This document shows, piece after piece, positions 43,301-51,700 of a DNA stretch of 64,000 nucleotides (positions are counted from its first letter, which is position 1; each line of letters starts with the position of its first letter). The notes under the pieces were generated by a model. It was not told where the DNA came from. It worked only from the letters and a program-made list of their open reading frames with translations, and ran no database searches. A program made the position numbers and the translations under genes. The stretch covers positions 62,001 through 126,000 of the forward strand of contig CAYFPS010000004.1 in assembly GCA_964345075.1 (NCBI GenBank), in the 5' to 3' direction. The stretch is from CAYFPS01 sp964345075 (GTDB lineage: Bacteria; CAIWAD01).

Positions 43301-43842
43301 GGGAATTCGCGATAGAAGTTTCTCTCTTCTGCACTCTGTCCCGCCCAGAACAGGGTGTTGCGGAAGTGATTGTTGTCGTGATCAAATTCAATCAGGTAGT
43401 TGTCGATCGGCTGAAGAAAGCGCACGCGAAAACGGCAGGCAATGCCATTGGCTGTGTAAACAGGTCGCGGATCACCCAATCCGGTCTGATAGCACCAGTC
43501 CAGCTGATTATCCGGGAGGGCGGTCATGCCGGGCCTGGAATCGTGGTCGTCGGCAAAAACCACGGCACCGGGAAAGAGATTGGCGTTCTGAAACCAGCCC
43601 GTGGGCGTTTCGTTGTAGGGCACGGGCTCTGCCAGTTCTTCAGGGAAACTCATGAAGCACTGGAAACCGCTGATTTCAGTCGCATTCGTTTGAATGTTCA
43701 CCCTGAATTCAACGACATCGCCAACCTGAACCGTGATGGTGTCTTCCCCACCCATATCACTGATCCAGATACGTTCCTGCTGTGCCCGTGCGCTGCCCGC
43801 CAGAAGGAGCAATAGCATGCTGAAGCGAAGGAGATGATTCAT
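40375..43842 (-). CDS. giant secreted protein with cadherin-like repeats and FlgD/Por-type C-terminus
   Basis: About 1155 residues from the ATG at 43842, with signal peptide FSMLLLLLAGSARA. The N-terminal 160 residues resemble a cohesin/dockerin-binding-type beta domain (VGDVVEFRVNIQTNATEISGFQCFMSF). Then come at least seven repeats of cadherin/dystroglycan-like modules, each with a variant of D.D...L.W....... and LQVTDP. The C-terminus PNPFNPAVTLTWQL, LLGRRVRVLQNGWQAAGEYRISWNG and GIYFALLEQ is a FlgD/Por-type sorting domain. Probably a cell-surface adhesin. It carries eight octamer copies in 3.5 kb. Confidence 0.72.
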   Translation of the reverse strand: MNHLLRFSMLLLLLAGSARAQQERIWISDMGGEDTITVQVGDVVEFRVNIQTNATEISGFQCFMSFPEELAEPVPYNETPTGWFQNANLFPGAVVFADDHDSRPGMTALPDNQLDWCYQTGLGDPRPVYTANGIACRFRVRFLQPIDNYLIEFDHDNNHFRNTLFWAGQSAEERNFYREFPMVVNVIGIDFGPLPDVYLTTPAPRDSINLFDYLEEFEGFHPDSVSFSWQSIGANDVCTLDSLRDGERFWMLFDATGPGTRIDLAVRAHAMGLSPVDTLSVFRGDPPIIDPTVADQDPFLFWLEDQQDSLWLDNHVTDLDDDVSTLSWSLIPDANDVINVEITPERLARFVSPPDWFGADTLHLRVEDPGGLADTSRVICHVSPINDAPLLTNPGQLEVHTGLPLHVDLETITSDVDNDYDELIWTVSGDTTQVRARVLVSQNLLEFEVVEGTPLWTEAAFQLQVTDPGPLSDEITLDILVSSYPPIWNLPAEYMMFTGGSATIPLNDYVSDQDNPDSELDIWLVGNQLVSVQVEPESHVATLQAPQGWTGVEELVAWARDTDDNISSDTTLIVVVQAGIPLVAMVPDLVFLPGEERSLWLDGYVWDSDTPDDLMSWEIDLSPTTIFNYTLDNQNRVVHYTAPMIPGTIDQALYIVTDDQNHTAQDLGALAVVDPSGQPLVLPIEEIWMNANSVDSSIVLDRFVYDYDHDADEMSWTVSGGAYTIPSIRQSDRRLIIQSQSLPGNDLLQLQVTDPDQRTASGSVLVHVLEGNPPILSAFSDRYLIAGERDTLENLSSWVYDPDTGDQISWSFSVDAGSPLAVSHYSGLNMAVIQSSSSHTGSDLIYVTVSDLAQNMDSGTITVHSLENEPPQLELGLMPNPADADYLDFVIMASEPLRSIAARRSSTGGLLSLQALYSGNGLPIHRARLGNLSPSLVDSEVLRVEARDLPGYTQVAGNLTVDSLVFSTSLLLHPGDELVSPNGELVLGWMMAESSGRWLLVEEADQAGALWQLQGPANGHVVRTSETALERLESGVWRRLSDQTALSSGDRLRLATTEGSSLPDRFGLCDPMPNPFNPAVTLTWQLALDGDTRLTITDLLGRRVRVLQNGWQAAGEYRISWNGCNQKEEPVASGIYFALLEQSGKRDVRKLMLVR

Positions 43843-44370
43843 GCCCGCATGCAAGGCAATTGCCGTGCCAGATCCAGTCATTTCGGCCGACAAAACACCA
43901 CCAGCTATCATGCTGCCTGTCAACAGCTTTTCGAGTCACTTCAAGGTCGAGGGAAAATTGCAGAATAGGGCATCAAGCAAACAGGGCAAGCTTTGCCACC
44001 GGCTGGAAAAAAGGAGCCCCGGCCGAAGCCGGGGCGAAGTCCGGAACAATGTGCTGTCGAAAGTTGCTTCCGACAAAATTGGTGCCGACTACAGGTCACA
44101 GTAGGAAGGATGACCCAATCAACACCAGCCCAACCATTGAAGGGGAAAGTGTGAATGCAAATCGGAACGGGTCCGATAGGTAGGACAAGTGCAAAGAGCA
44201 GGCCAAAACTCGAATCATGACAAGCCCTTACCTGTCATACACTTTCAAATGCGCGGTTGCGACAAACACTTCCAATAATCCACTATTTGTCTATCCGGTG
44301 GCCTGATTTTGTCTATTCAAGTAAATCCGAAGAGCAATCACTTTTTTGCCTCTTTTCATATCTTGGGCGA
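43843..44370. other. 528-bp intergenic region between divergent genes
   Basis: Holds the start regions of the giant secreted protein gene (minus) and malQ (plus). It contains a terminator that faces the minus strand although no gene upstream of it on that strand is known, and two close copies of TTTGTCTAT (44284-44292 and 44308-44318). A 40-codon minus-strand frame (44096-44218) is the only other coding candidate. Confidence 0.5.
44007..44035 (-). terminator. orphan minus-strand terminator
   Basis: GCCCCGGC and GCCGGGGC pair with a TTCG tetraloop on the minus strand, followed by TCCTTTTTTCC. No minus-strand gene precedes it up to malQ, which is on the plus strand, so it implies an unseen short transcript between about 44036 and 44370. 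Confidence 0.65.
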
Positions 44371-45885
44371 ATGAAAACACGACGCTCCGGCATTCTCATG
44401 CATCCACTTTCGCTGCCCGGACCTGCGGGCTGCGGCGACCTGGGTAAAAGCGCTCACGCCTTCCTCGATTTTCTGGAAGAAGCTGGCCAGAGTTTATGGC
44501 AGATGTTGCCACTTGGCCCTGTTGGTTATGGGGATTCGCCCTACCAATGTCTGTCTTCCATGGCTGGCGAGCCCATGTTGATCGGACTTGACGACCTGGT
44601 GGAAGCCGGGCTGCTTTCAAGTGCCGATCTGGAGCACAGCCTGAAAAGTGGTCGCGTGCGCTACTCCAGCGCAAGGGCCTGGCGCATGGACCGGCTGCAC
44701 ATGGCCTGGCAAGCTTTTCGGGCCAAACCTTCCCATGCCTGGTGGCGCGAATTCGAGGCCTTTTATACACAGGAAGGCTGGTGGCTGCACGACTTTGCGC
44801 TCTTCATGACGCTGCGCGAGCTGAATGGCCAGGCCTGCTGGAATACCTGGAGCGAGGCCTGGCGTCGCCATGATGCCGCGGCACTGGAAAAGCTCAACAT
44901 TGACCGCCAGGAGGACATTCTGCGTCACAAGTTCTTCCAGTTCCTGTTCTACAGGCAACTGGAGGCGCTCAGGCGCGCGGCCAACGAGCGGGGAATTCTG
45001 CTGGTGGGCGACATGCCGATCTTTGTCGCCTTTGATTCCAGCGATGTCTGGGCCTGGCGCAAGTATTTCCGCGTAAGTGAAGATGGCCAGCCCGAAGTGG
45101 TTGCGGGCGTGCCGCCGGACTATTTCTCCAAAACCGGTCAGCGCTGGGGCAATCCGCTCTATCGCTGGGACGAAATGCAGCAGGACGACTGGTGGTGGTG
45201 GCGCAGCCGTTTCCACATGCTGAACAGGCAGTGTGATGTGGTGCGCGTGGACCATTTCCGTGGCTTTGAAGCCTGCTGGGAAATTCCGGGCCTGGCGCCA
45301 ACCGCCGAAACAGGCGAGTGGATCAAGGTTCCGGGACGCGAGCTCTTCGAGGCCCTGCAGCATCATATGCCGGAACTCAAGCTGATTGCAGAGGATCTGG
45401 GGCTGATCACGCCGGAAGTTCGTGCCCTGCGCGAGGATTTTGGAATGCCCGGAATGAAGATCTTCCAGTTCGGCTTCTTCACAGATGCCCGCGACCCCTT
45501 CCTTCCTCACAACTACGAGCAGGAATGCGTTGCCTACACCGGTACCCATGACAATGATACCATGATCGGCTTCCTTGCAAACCCGGAAAACCGTAATGCG
45601 GCCCGCGCCCTTCGTCAGTATCTGGGAACAGACAACCACGAAGCCAGTCTCGAAGCGTCCATGGAAGCTCTCTGGCGAAGCAGCGCCAACTGGTGTCTGG
45701 CACCCATGCAGGATCTGTTAGGAATGGGAACGGAAGGTAGAATGAACCTGCCGGGAAGCTCGAGCGGTAACTGGGCCTGGCGTATGAACGACCGCTGGCC
45801 TCGGAAAAAGATTGCCACGCAGCTGAGCAGGCTTTCCGCCCGCTTCGCCAGAAACATGCCTCCGGTCGAAGACGCTACTGAATAA
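44371..45885 (+). CDS. malQ: 4-alpha-glucanotransferase (GH77)
   Basis: 504 residues; transfers maltooligosaccharide segments between glucans. GH77 features: LPGPAGCGDLGKSAHAF at the N-terminus, the nucleophile Asp in VVRVDHFRGFEACW, the acid/base Glu in LKLIAEDLG, and TGTHDNDTM. It is preceded by a long intergenic region, and its end overlaps the convergent FG-GAP gene by 11 bp. I saw no octamer copy in it. Confidence 0.94.
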   Translation: MKTRRSGILMHPLSLPGPAGCGDLGKSAHAFLDFLEEAGQSLWQMLPLGPVGYGDSPYQCLSSMAGEPMLIGLDDLVEAGLLSSADLEHSLKSGRVRYSSARAWRMDRLHMAWQAFRAKPSHAWWREFEAFYTQEGWWLHDFALFMTLRELNGQACWNTWSEAWRRHDAAALEKLNIDRQEDILRHKFFQFLFYRQLEALRRAANERGILLVGDMPIFVAFDSSDVWAWRKYFRVSEDGQPEVVAGVPPDYFSKTGQRWGNPLYRWDEMQQDDWWWWRSRFHMLNRQCDVVRVDHFRGFEACWEIPGLAPTAETGEWIKVPGRELFEALQHHMPELKLIAEDLGLITPEVRALREDFGMPGMKIFQFGFFTDARDPFLPHNYEQECVAYTGTHDNDTMIGFLANPENRNAARALRQYLGTDNHEASLEASMEALWRSSANWCLAPMQDLLGMGTEGRMNLPGSSSGNWAWRMNDRWPRKKIATQLSRLSARFARNMPPVEDATE

Positions 45886-48640
45886 CGGGATTCCCGATGC
45901 AGGCAGTTACGGCGTAGAAGGCACTCTCGCCTCGTGATCGCATCATGTACCAGGTCTGATCGGTAATGGCCACCAGATTTTCCGGCCGGACCACATCGTA
46001 AGGGTCGCTACTGCGATAGATGCGGTAGTGCACGTCAATCGGAATGCCGCCGACGCTGAACTCCACCGGACTCCATTCAAGCGGCTCATCGCCAAAGACA
46101 AGCGGACCTGTTTCTACATCGAAAACCGGCTGCGGCACAACTGGAAGCTGGAAAGGAGCCGTCTGAGGATCCGAGCGATCCACCAGCCCTCCACTGACAG
46201 GAACCGGCACATCCCAGTGGCAGAAGCGGGCCATCACGGTTTCGTGCATCTCGTTGACGATGGCCGCAACATGACTTTCCACGAAGTCGCAATGGTGAAT
46301 AACCGGACTGGCAGCACCTTCCTGCACCCGCAAGTCGATACCATTGCCCTGGAAGTGGACGGAATCGAGTTGTGCGGCGGCCCCACCCTTCAGCAGCAGG
46401 CCAGTATCACAGGTTAGAATCAGGCTGTTATCCAGTTGAAGACTGGCATCTTCCACCTGGATGCCGATGGAGTCAGCGGAAGTCAGAATGCTCCCCTGAA
46501 TCAGTGCGCTGGAGCCGGAGCGCAAGTCCAGCCCGGCAGCCAGTTCAACCAGTGAATGATTGATTTCCAACTCGGCCGAATCCAGCAGAAGGCCGCCCAT
46601 GGTTGGCTCAACCCAGCAGTTGTTCAGAACAAGTCGGCGCCCATCGCACAAGTCGAAGCAGCCCAGCGGCTGATCCAGTCGGCATTTCGACAACTCCAGG
46701 ACCGAGCCAGCTTCCGCGGTGAGTTGCAGCCGGGCGAGCAGGTCTTGCAGGCCGGCAAGCCGCTGCGGCAGCGCGCCTTCCTGCTGCTCTCCGCCGCCAT
46801 CAACCAGCAATCGACCGGCCAGCTCCAGCTGAAGCTGTTCATTGCCGTTCCATGCAACGAAGGCAGGCGACAACAAGCTGGCTGCCGCATTGATGCGAAG
46901 AGTTCCCGCAATAGAGGGAGCGCTATGCAGATCCAACTGGCCGGCAACCAGCTCCACATTCAACCAGCGTGCTGCCTGCTGAGCGGTCAACTCGCCTGCG
47001 AGGGAGGTCCTGCCCCAGATAACCGGTGGAAGCTGGCCAAGCACAGGCTGCAGGCTTCTGCCATCACCAAAAATCGATCCGCGGGGATGCGGCAGGGCAG
47101 TTGCCGAAAGCTCAAGCGGCCAGGCAATCGCGCGACCCAGTGCGTCCGTCACCAGCAGCTCTGTCATGCCGTCGCCATTCACGTCCGTCAGACGGGGGGC
47201 CGCAGGAATGGCGACACTCAGCTGCCACTCGCCCATCAGGCTCCCAGCGGCATCCAGCGCAATAAGCCTGGAGCCATTTTCGCTGCCGGCTTGCGGATTC
47301 AGATGAATCAGGACACAGCTTTGCTCATTTGCGTCCACAAAGACCTGAGGGGCGGAAGCAATCGCGTGATCGCTGGAAAGCAGCAGCCCATCAAGTGCCG
47401 AAAGGCTTTGTCCCTCATGATCAAGGGCACGAAGAACCTGCCCGGACGCAGCTTCGGCAATCAGTAGAATCTCCTGCAGGCCGTCACCGTTCAGGTCCGC
47501 CAGAGTCGGGGCGGAAAGACCATTGGCAGAAAGCTGCTGCTGCCACTTGATGCCACCCTCGTCCAGAAGAATCAGACGGCCATCGTCCAGGGCGAGCAGC
47601 AGGTCACTGATGAAATCGCCATTGACATCTCCGGCCATCCAGCCAGCGGCTTGTGAGAGTGGAAAATGCCCCAGAGTGGTTGTTTCGCGACTCAGGCCAT
47701 CAACCAGCTTCAACTGAAGATCGCTGCCCAGCACAATGGATAAGGCAACATCCATGATGCCGTCTGCAGTAAAATCAGCCACCAGCAGCTGGTCCAGTGC
47801 AAGTCCGCCATCCAGCGTCCAGCTGTGGGATTCATGCAGGTCATCGCCCAGCAACAGCAGTTGCGACTGACCCTGACGATTTATGGGGAGAAGCAGTGAC
47901 CAGCCACCGTCAGCTTCAGGCAGAAGCGAGGGCGAACCCTGCAGGGTTGCCGTCAGAAATTCGCGGCGCAGCAGCGTACCGGCTTGATTGAATATCAGTA
48001 GCTCGCTGTCACCGCAGACAAGAAACGTGCTGCCGGCCGGATCCAGCGGCAAGGGCGTGCTGAATCTGTCAGGACTGAACCCAATGGCATTAAAATCAAG
48101 CGGCCAACCCGGCAGTACTTCGCCAGCCGTATTCAGCAAGCTCAGGCTTGTGGACGAAATCTGCTCCAGAAGAAGGGACTGCTTGTGCCTGAGCAGCATG
48201 GAAGCGCCAGGCACGATTTCGGGCATCCAACCCAGCTGCACGGGGCTGCCAATCGCACCTTCATCAAGCAACCAATCGGCAAGCGGCGGGGCTGTCACCG
48301 CGACATTGCAGCTGCTTTCCAGGGTGCGAGTTCCCTGAACAAGGCTGAGCCCAAGGCGATTGACACCTTCTGTCAGAGTGCCGTCAAAAACCAGAGATTC
48401 GGTGAGGGGGCCGCTGCCCGAGGCCAGCAGCGTGACATTTCCACTTTGAAGATTGGTGCTGCCAAGTTCCCAGGTGAAATCGCCCACATCGGGCAGATCG
48501 ATCGCAACCTGAACCGGGCCGCTCAAAAGCGCATGGGGGGCAGGACTCAAAATGCTGATGCCTTCGACAGGCAGAACCTCGTCCGCAACTGCCGAACTGA
48601 CCAGCCATCCTGCCAATAGCAGCCTGTAGGCCTGATTCAT
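45875..48640 (-). CDS. large secreted protein with FG-GAP/VCBS propeller and beta-helix
   Basis: 921 residues with signal peptide (LLLAGWLVSSAVA). Residues 250-520 have integrin-type FG-GAP repeats with Ca-binding D.NGDG loops: DFTADGIMD, DVNGDFISD, DLNGDGLQE, DVNGDGMTE. Residues 580-830 look like a right-handed parallel beta-helix (repeated short strands with LLLDSAELEINHSLVEL, ALIQGSILTSADSIGIQV). No FlgD/Por end is visible. Likely a surface or secreted binding protein. It overlaps the sigma-54 activator by four bases at its start. Confidence 0.68.
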   Translation of the reverse strand: MNQAYRLLLAGWLVSSAVADEVLPVEGISILSPAPHALLSGPVQVAIDLPDVGDFTWELGSTNLQSGNVTLLASGSGPLTESLVFDGTLTEGVNRLGLSLVQGTRTLESSCNVAVTAPPLADWLLDEGAIGSPVQLGWMPEIVPGASMLLRHKQSLLLEQISSTSLSLLNTAGEVLPGWPLDFNAIGFSPDRFSTPLPLDPAGSTFLVCGDSELLIFNQAGTLLRREFLTATLQGSPSLLPEADGGWSLLLPINRQGQSQLLLLGDDLHESHSWTLDGGLALDQLLVADFTADGIMDVALSIVLGSDLQLKLVDGLSRETTTLGHFPLSQAAGWMAGDVNGDFISDLLLALDDGRLILLDEGGIKWQQQLSANGLSAPTLADLNGDGLQEILLIAEAASGQVLRALDHEGQSLSALDGLLLSSDHAIASAPQVFVDANEQSCVLIHLNPQAGSENGSRLIALDAAGSLMGEWQLSVAIPAAPRLTDVNGDGMTELLVTDALGRAIAWPLELSATALPHPRGSIFGDGRSLQPVLGQLPPVIWGRTSLAGELTAQQAARWLNVELVAGQLDLHSAPSIAGTLRINAAASLLSPAFVAWNGNEQLQLELAGRLLVDGGGEQQEGALPQRLAGLQDLLARLQLTAEAGSVLELSKCRLDQPLGCFDLCDGRRLVLNNCWVEPTMGGLLLDSAELEINHSLVELAAGLDLRSGSSALIQGSILTSADSIGIQVEDASLQLDNSLILTCDTGLLLKGGAAAQLDSVHFQGNGIDLRVQEGAASPVIHHCDFVESHVAAIVNEMHETVMARFCHWDVPVPVSGGLVDRSDPQTAPFQLPVVPQPVFDVETGPLVFGDEPLEWSPVEFSVGGIPIDVHYRIYRSSDPYDVVRPENLVAITDQTWYMMRSRGESAFYAVTACIGNPVIQ

Positions 48641-50646
48641 CGCAGATCCTTTCCCTCATGCCCGGAATCTGCTGCCGGGGGGAGTGATTTGCCCTTGCGG
48701 GACTTGATGCCGTATTTGGTGATCTTGTACTTCAGCGCCCGGTAGCTTAAGCCAAGATCTTCGGCTGTCTTTTCCCTGTCGCCCTGACGATGCGCCAGCG
48801 CCTGTCGAATCAATCGTTCCTCGAGATCGGCCATTACTTCTTCCAGGTTGCCGGTCTCACTGGACTTGAGGCGCGCAAGCAGCCCGCCAACCCAGCCCTC
48901 TGGATCCTTTTCCACCGGCCTTCCAGCCGTTGAAGCAGCGGGTGTCTGCACAGCAGAAGCTGGCAGTTTTCCGCTGATGCGAAGTCCCAGATCTTCAGCC
49001 TCGATCTCCCGGGCGGCTGTCTGGTAACCCCGCAGCACCGCATTCTTCAGCTCACGCACATTACCCGGGAAGGGGTAGGCGTCAAGCACTTGAAACGCGT
49101 TGCCGCTCAAGACTTTTCGCATGCCATGCTGCCGGTTGAGTCTTTCAACCAGACTGCTGGCAATGAAGTACAGGTCATCACGCCGCTCACGCAGGGGCGG
49201 CAGGTCGATTCTGAAAGCGGAAATGCGCATGATCAGATCCTCGCGGAACTGCTTTGCGCGGCCCAGATCCTCCAGATCGCGATTGGTGGCGCTGATAATG
49301 CGCGCCGATGAATAGCGCACTTCACCCGAACCCATTCGCTGATATTCGCCGCTTTCGAGGAAACGAAGCAGCTTGGGCTGAATGGAAACAGGCAGATCAC
49401 CGATTTCGTCCAGGAAGAGACTGCCCTGACCCGCCAGCTCGACGAGACCGGGACGATCCTGATCCGCACCGGTGAAGGCGCCTTTCACATGTCCAAAGAG
49501 CGTGCTTTCAAACAAAGGCTCGGGAATTGCCGGGCAGTTGACCGGCACGAATGGCGCGTCCTTGCGGTGCCCGGCGGCATGCAGGGCTCGCGCCACCAGC
49601 TCCTTGCCCGTACCCGTTTCGCCCAGCACCAGCACCGGAAGATCCGATGAGGCCAGCGCTTCCACATCCTTCAGAACACGCTGCATCGAGCTGCTGGCCG
49701 CAACCATGTCGTGCTGGGTAATCAGCGCCGCGGCGAGATCAAAATCGTCGCTGCGCGCCGCGTCGCCTTCTTCGTCCAGAACCTCACGGCAGCAGCGCCT
49801 GACCCAGTCATCCTGCTGCTCCAGACTGTCGGCAAGCGAAAGGGCCTCGCGGGCCATTTTGCTTGCTTCAACTGTCAGGCCTTCACTCTGCCTGATCCGG
49901 GCCTGGTTGGCCAGAATCAGCGGCAGGTAGCGCTTCAGGTCGTGCCGACGGGCGATATCCTGTGCCTTGTCAAAGAAAATCCAGGCCTTGTCCCACAAGC
50001 CCTGATCCACCAGCAGCGTGCCCATGTTCAGCTCGACACGAAGCCTGCGCTCCGGATCGTCGGCGGCCAGCTTTCGGGACTGCTCCATCTGCCCGGTAGC
50101 TTCCTCGAGATCGCCCGCGTGGAAGGCCAGAGCTGCCAGATTGAGCCTGACATCCGCTTCAGAAGCGGCTTCCTGTGTTTCAAGCGCAAGTTCGAGAGCA
50201 CGTTTCAGTTCAACCGCGGCCTGCCCAAGCTCGCCCCTTCGCACATGAAGGGAACCCAGCAGATTGCGGATCTTCAGCTCCTGCAGCGGCTGGCTGGCCA
50301 GATCGCGCACGAGCACCGCACGGTAGAACTGAATGGCCGCTCCGGTATCACCCAGATTGCAGGTGGCCAGACCGGCATTCATCAGGGCCTTCAGGCCCGT
50401 ATCACGCAATTCATCGGAAGTGGTGTGACGGCAGTCGCGGTAGATCGCCAGGTAATGTTCCCGGGCTTCGCGATTGCGGCCAGCGCCAAGAAGAGCGTTG
50501 CCCCACATCAGACGTAGATGGAGGCGGTCCGCCTTGTCGGACACCCCCTCAAGGTCCTGAGGGAACAGGGCCAGGGCGTCCTCATGGCGACGCTCACGAA
50601 GCGCAAGCACGGAGGGGAGCCAGGATATGCTCTTCCGGTCGTTCAC
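48637..50646 (-). CDS. sigma-54-dependent transcriptional activator with N-terminal TPR sensor
   Basis: About 669 residues. The first 300 are TPR repeats (for example ALMNAGLATCNLGDTGAAIQFYRAVL) instead of a phosphoacceptor domain, so it may respond to a protein or peptide partner. Then comes the AAA+ sigma-54 domain with Walker A GETGTGKE, the sigma-54-contact GAFTGA, Walker B SLFLDEIGDLP and the arginine-finger region, and a Fis-type HTH at the end (REKTAEDLGLSYRALKYKITKYGI). Start uncertain; the GTG at 50646 follows a candidate promoter. The coupled FG-GAP gene may be a target. Confidence 0.88.
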   Translation of the reverse strand: MNDRKSISWLPSVLALRERRHEDALALFPQDLEGVSDKADRLHLRLMWGNALLGAGRNREAREHYLAIYRDCRHTTSDELRDTGLKALMNAGLATCNLGDTGAAIQFYRAVLVRDLASQPLQELKIRNLLGSLHVRRGELGQAAVELKRALELALETQEAASEADVRLNLAALAFHAGDLEEATGQMEQSRKLAADDPERRLRVELNMGTLLVDQGLWDKAWIFFDKAQDIARRHDLKRYLPLILANQARIRQSEGLTVEASKMAREALSLADSLEQQDDWVRRCCREVLDEEGDAARSDDFDLAAALITQHDMVAASSSMQRVLKDVEALASSDLPVLVLGETGTGKELVARALHAAGHRKDAPFVPVNCPAIPEPLFESTLFGHVKGAFTGADQDRPGLVELAGQGSLFLDEIGDLPVSIQPKLLRFLESGEYQRMGSGEVRYSSARIISATNRDLEDLGRAKQFREDLIMRISAFRIDLPPLRERRDDLYFIASSLVERLNRQHGMRKVLSGNAFQVLDAYPFPGNVRELKNAVLRGYQTAAREIEAEDLGLRISGKLPASAVQTPAASTAGRPVEKDPEGWVGGLLARLKSSETGNLEEVMADLEERLIRQALAHRQGDREKTAEDLGLSYRALKYKITKYGIKSRKGKSLPPAADSGHEGKDLR

Positions 50647-50681
50647 TGATCTGCAATTCACACTGGTTGGTTGGTCCGGAC

Positions 50682-50710
50682 AATATGTGTCCACTGGGGC
50701 ACGAGTGCAA
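50682..50710 (-). promoter_or_regulatory. possible promoter with overlapping dyad upstream of the sigma-54 activator
   Basis: On the minus strand TTGCAC and CATATT are 17 bases apart. The inverted repeat GGACA-N5-TGTCC (50678-50692) overlaps the -10 element and could be an operator for self-control. Confidence 0.35.
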
Positions 50711-50766
50711 GAGAAAAGTGCGGGACAAAAAGAAAGCCTATTCGCCATGGCGGGCGCGGCGGGCAA

Positions 50767-50800
50767 GAAAAAAGGTCCCGACCAGGCGGGACCTTTTTGT
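50767..50800 (-). terminator. bidirectional intrinsic terminator after korB
   Basis: GGTCCCG and CGGGACC pair around a six-base loop with A and T runs on both sides, so it can end the kor transcript (minus strand). It starts about 20 bp past the korB stop. Confidence 0.85.
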
Positions 50801-50818
50801 TTTCAGCTGATTGAAAAA

Positions 50819-51700
50819 TCAGGGAAGGAAATCATCAACCACGGAAAGCACTTCCGGGTTCTTGTCCTTCTTGAAGGCCTCGCGCAGACGGGCATAGCGA
50901 TCGCCAAAACTCTCGGCATGGGTGTGATAGATCACGCCCAGCTGATAGGGATTGTCGCTGCCGGCAATCTGCAGGGCGGCGTTGAAGTCCTTGAAGTCGT
51001 GGCCGACCTTGTCGAGGTAGATGGTGCCGTCGTCCTTGTACTCGCTGTACTGGGCCTTGCCGCGGAAAGTCACGCACGGGGAAAGCACCTGCACAAAGGA
51101 GAAGCCGCTGTGGTTGATGGCGCGGTTGAACATCTCGGTCATGTGCTTGATGTTCGTGGAAACCGTGCGCGCCACAAAGGTCACGCCCGTGGCCAGCGCC
51201 ATGCGGATCGGGCAGATCGGCCGCTCGATGTTGCCAAAGGAGCTGGTCTTGGTCACCAGATCCGGCTCGGAGGTCGGGCTCAGCTGTCCCTTGGTCAGAC
51301 CGTAAATACGGTTGTCCATCAGGATGTAGGTCATGTCCAGATTGCGGCGGGCTGCATGCGGGAAGTGACCCATGCCGATGGCAAAGCCGTCGCCGTCACC
51401 GCCCGTCACGATGGTCGTGGTGGTCGGGTTGGCCAGCTTGACACCCGTGGCCAGCGTCAGGGCGCGGCCGTGCAGGGCATTGAAGCCGTAGGCGTTGACA
51501 TAACCGGGAAGGCGGCTGGAGCATCCGATACCGGAAACCACCGCCGTGTCGTGCTTCTTCAGACCAAGCTCGGACATGGACTTGTACAGGGCGTTGACCA
51601 CGCCAAAGTCACCGCAACCCGGGCACCAGACGGGCTTCAGGTCGCGCTTGTACTCCATGGGCTTGAGGGCGGGAGCGGCCACGGCATCAGGCGAGCTCAT
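50819..51700 (-). CDS. korB: 2-oxoacid:ferredoxin oxidoreductase beta subunit
   Basis: 293 residues; thiamine-diphosphate subunit of a 2-oxoglutarate- or pyruvate-type ferredoxin oxidoreductase. WCPGCGDFGVV and the TPP motif GGDGDGFAIGMGHFPHAARRNLDMTYILMDNRIYGLTKGQ are typical. In the cell it couples oxidation of a 2-oxoacid with CoA to ferredoxin reduction. It overlaps korA by 14 bp and shares its transcript. Confidence 0.93.
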   Translation of the reverse strand: MSSPDAVAAPALKPMEYKRDLKPVWCPGCGDFGVVNALYKSMSELGLKKHDTAVVSGIGCSSRLPGYVNAYGFNALHGRALTLATGVKLANPTTTTIVTGGDGDGFAIGMGHFPHAARRNLDMTYILMDNRIYGLTKGQLSPTSEPDLVTKTSSFGNIERPICPIRMALATGVTFVARTVSTNIKHMTEMFNRAINHSGFSFVQVLSPCVTFRGKAQYSEYKDDGTIYLDKVGHDFKDFNAALQIAGSDNPYQLGVIYHTHAESFGDRYARLREAFKKDKNPEVLSVVDDFLP

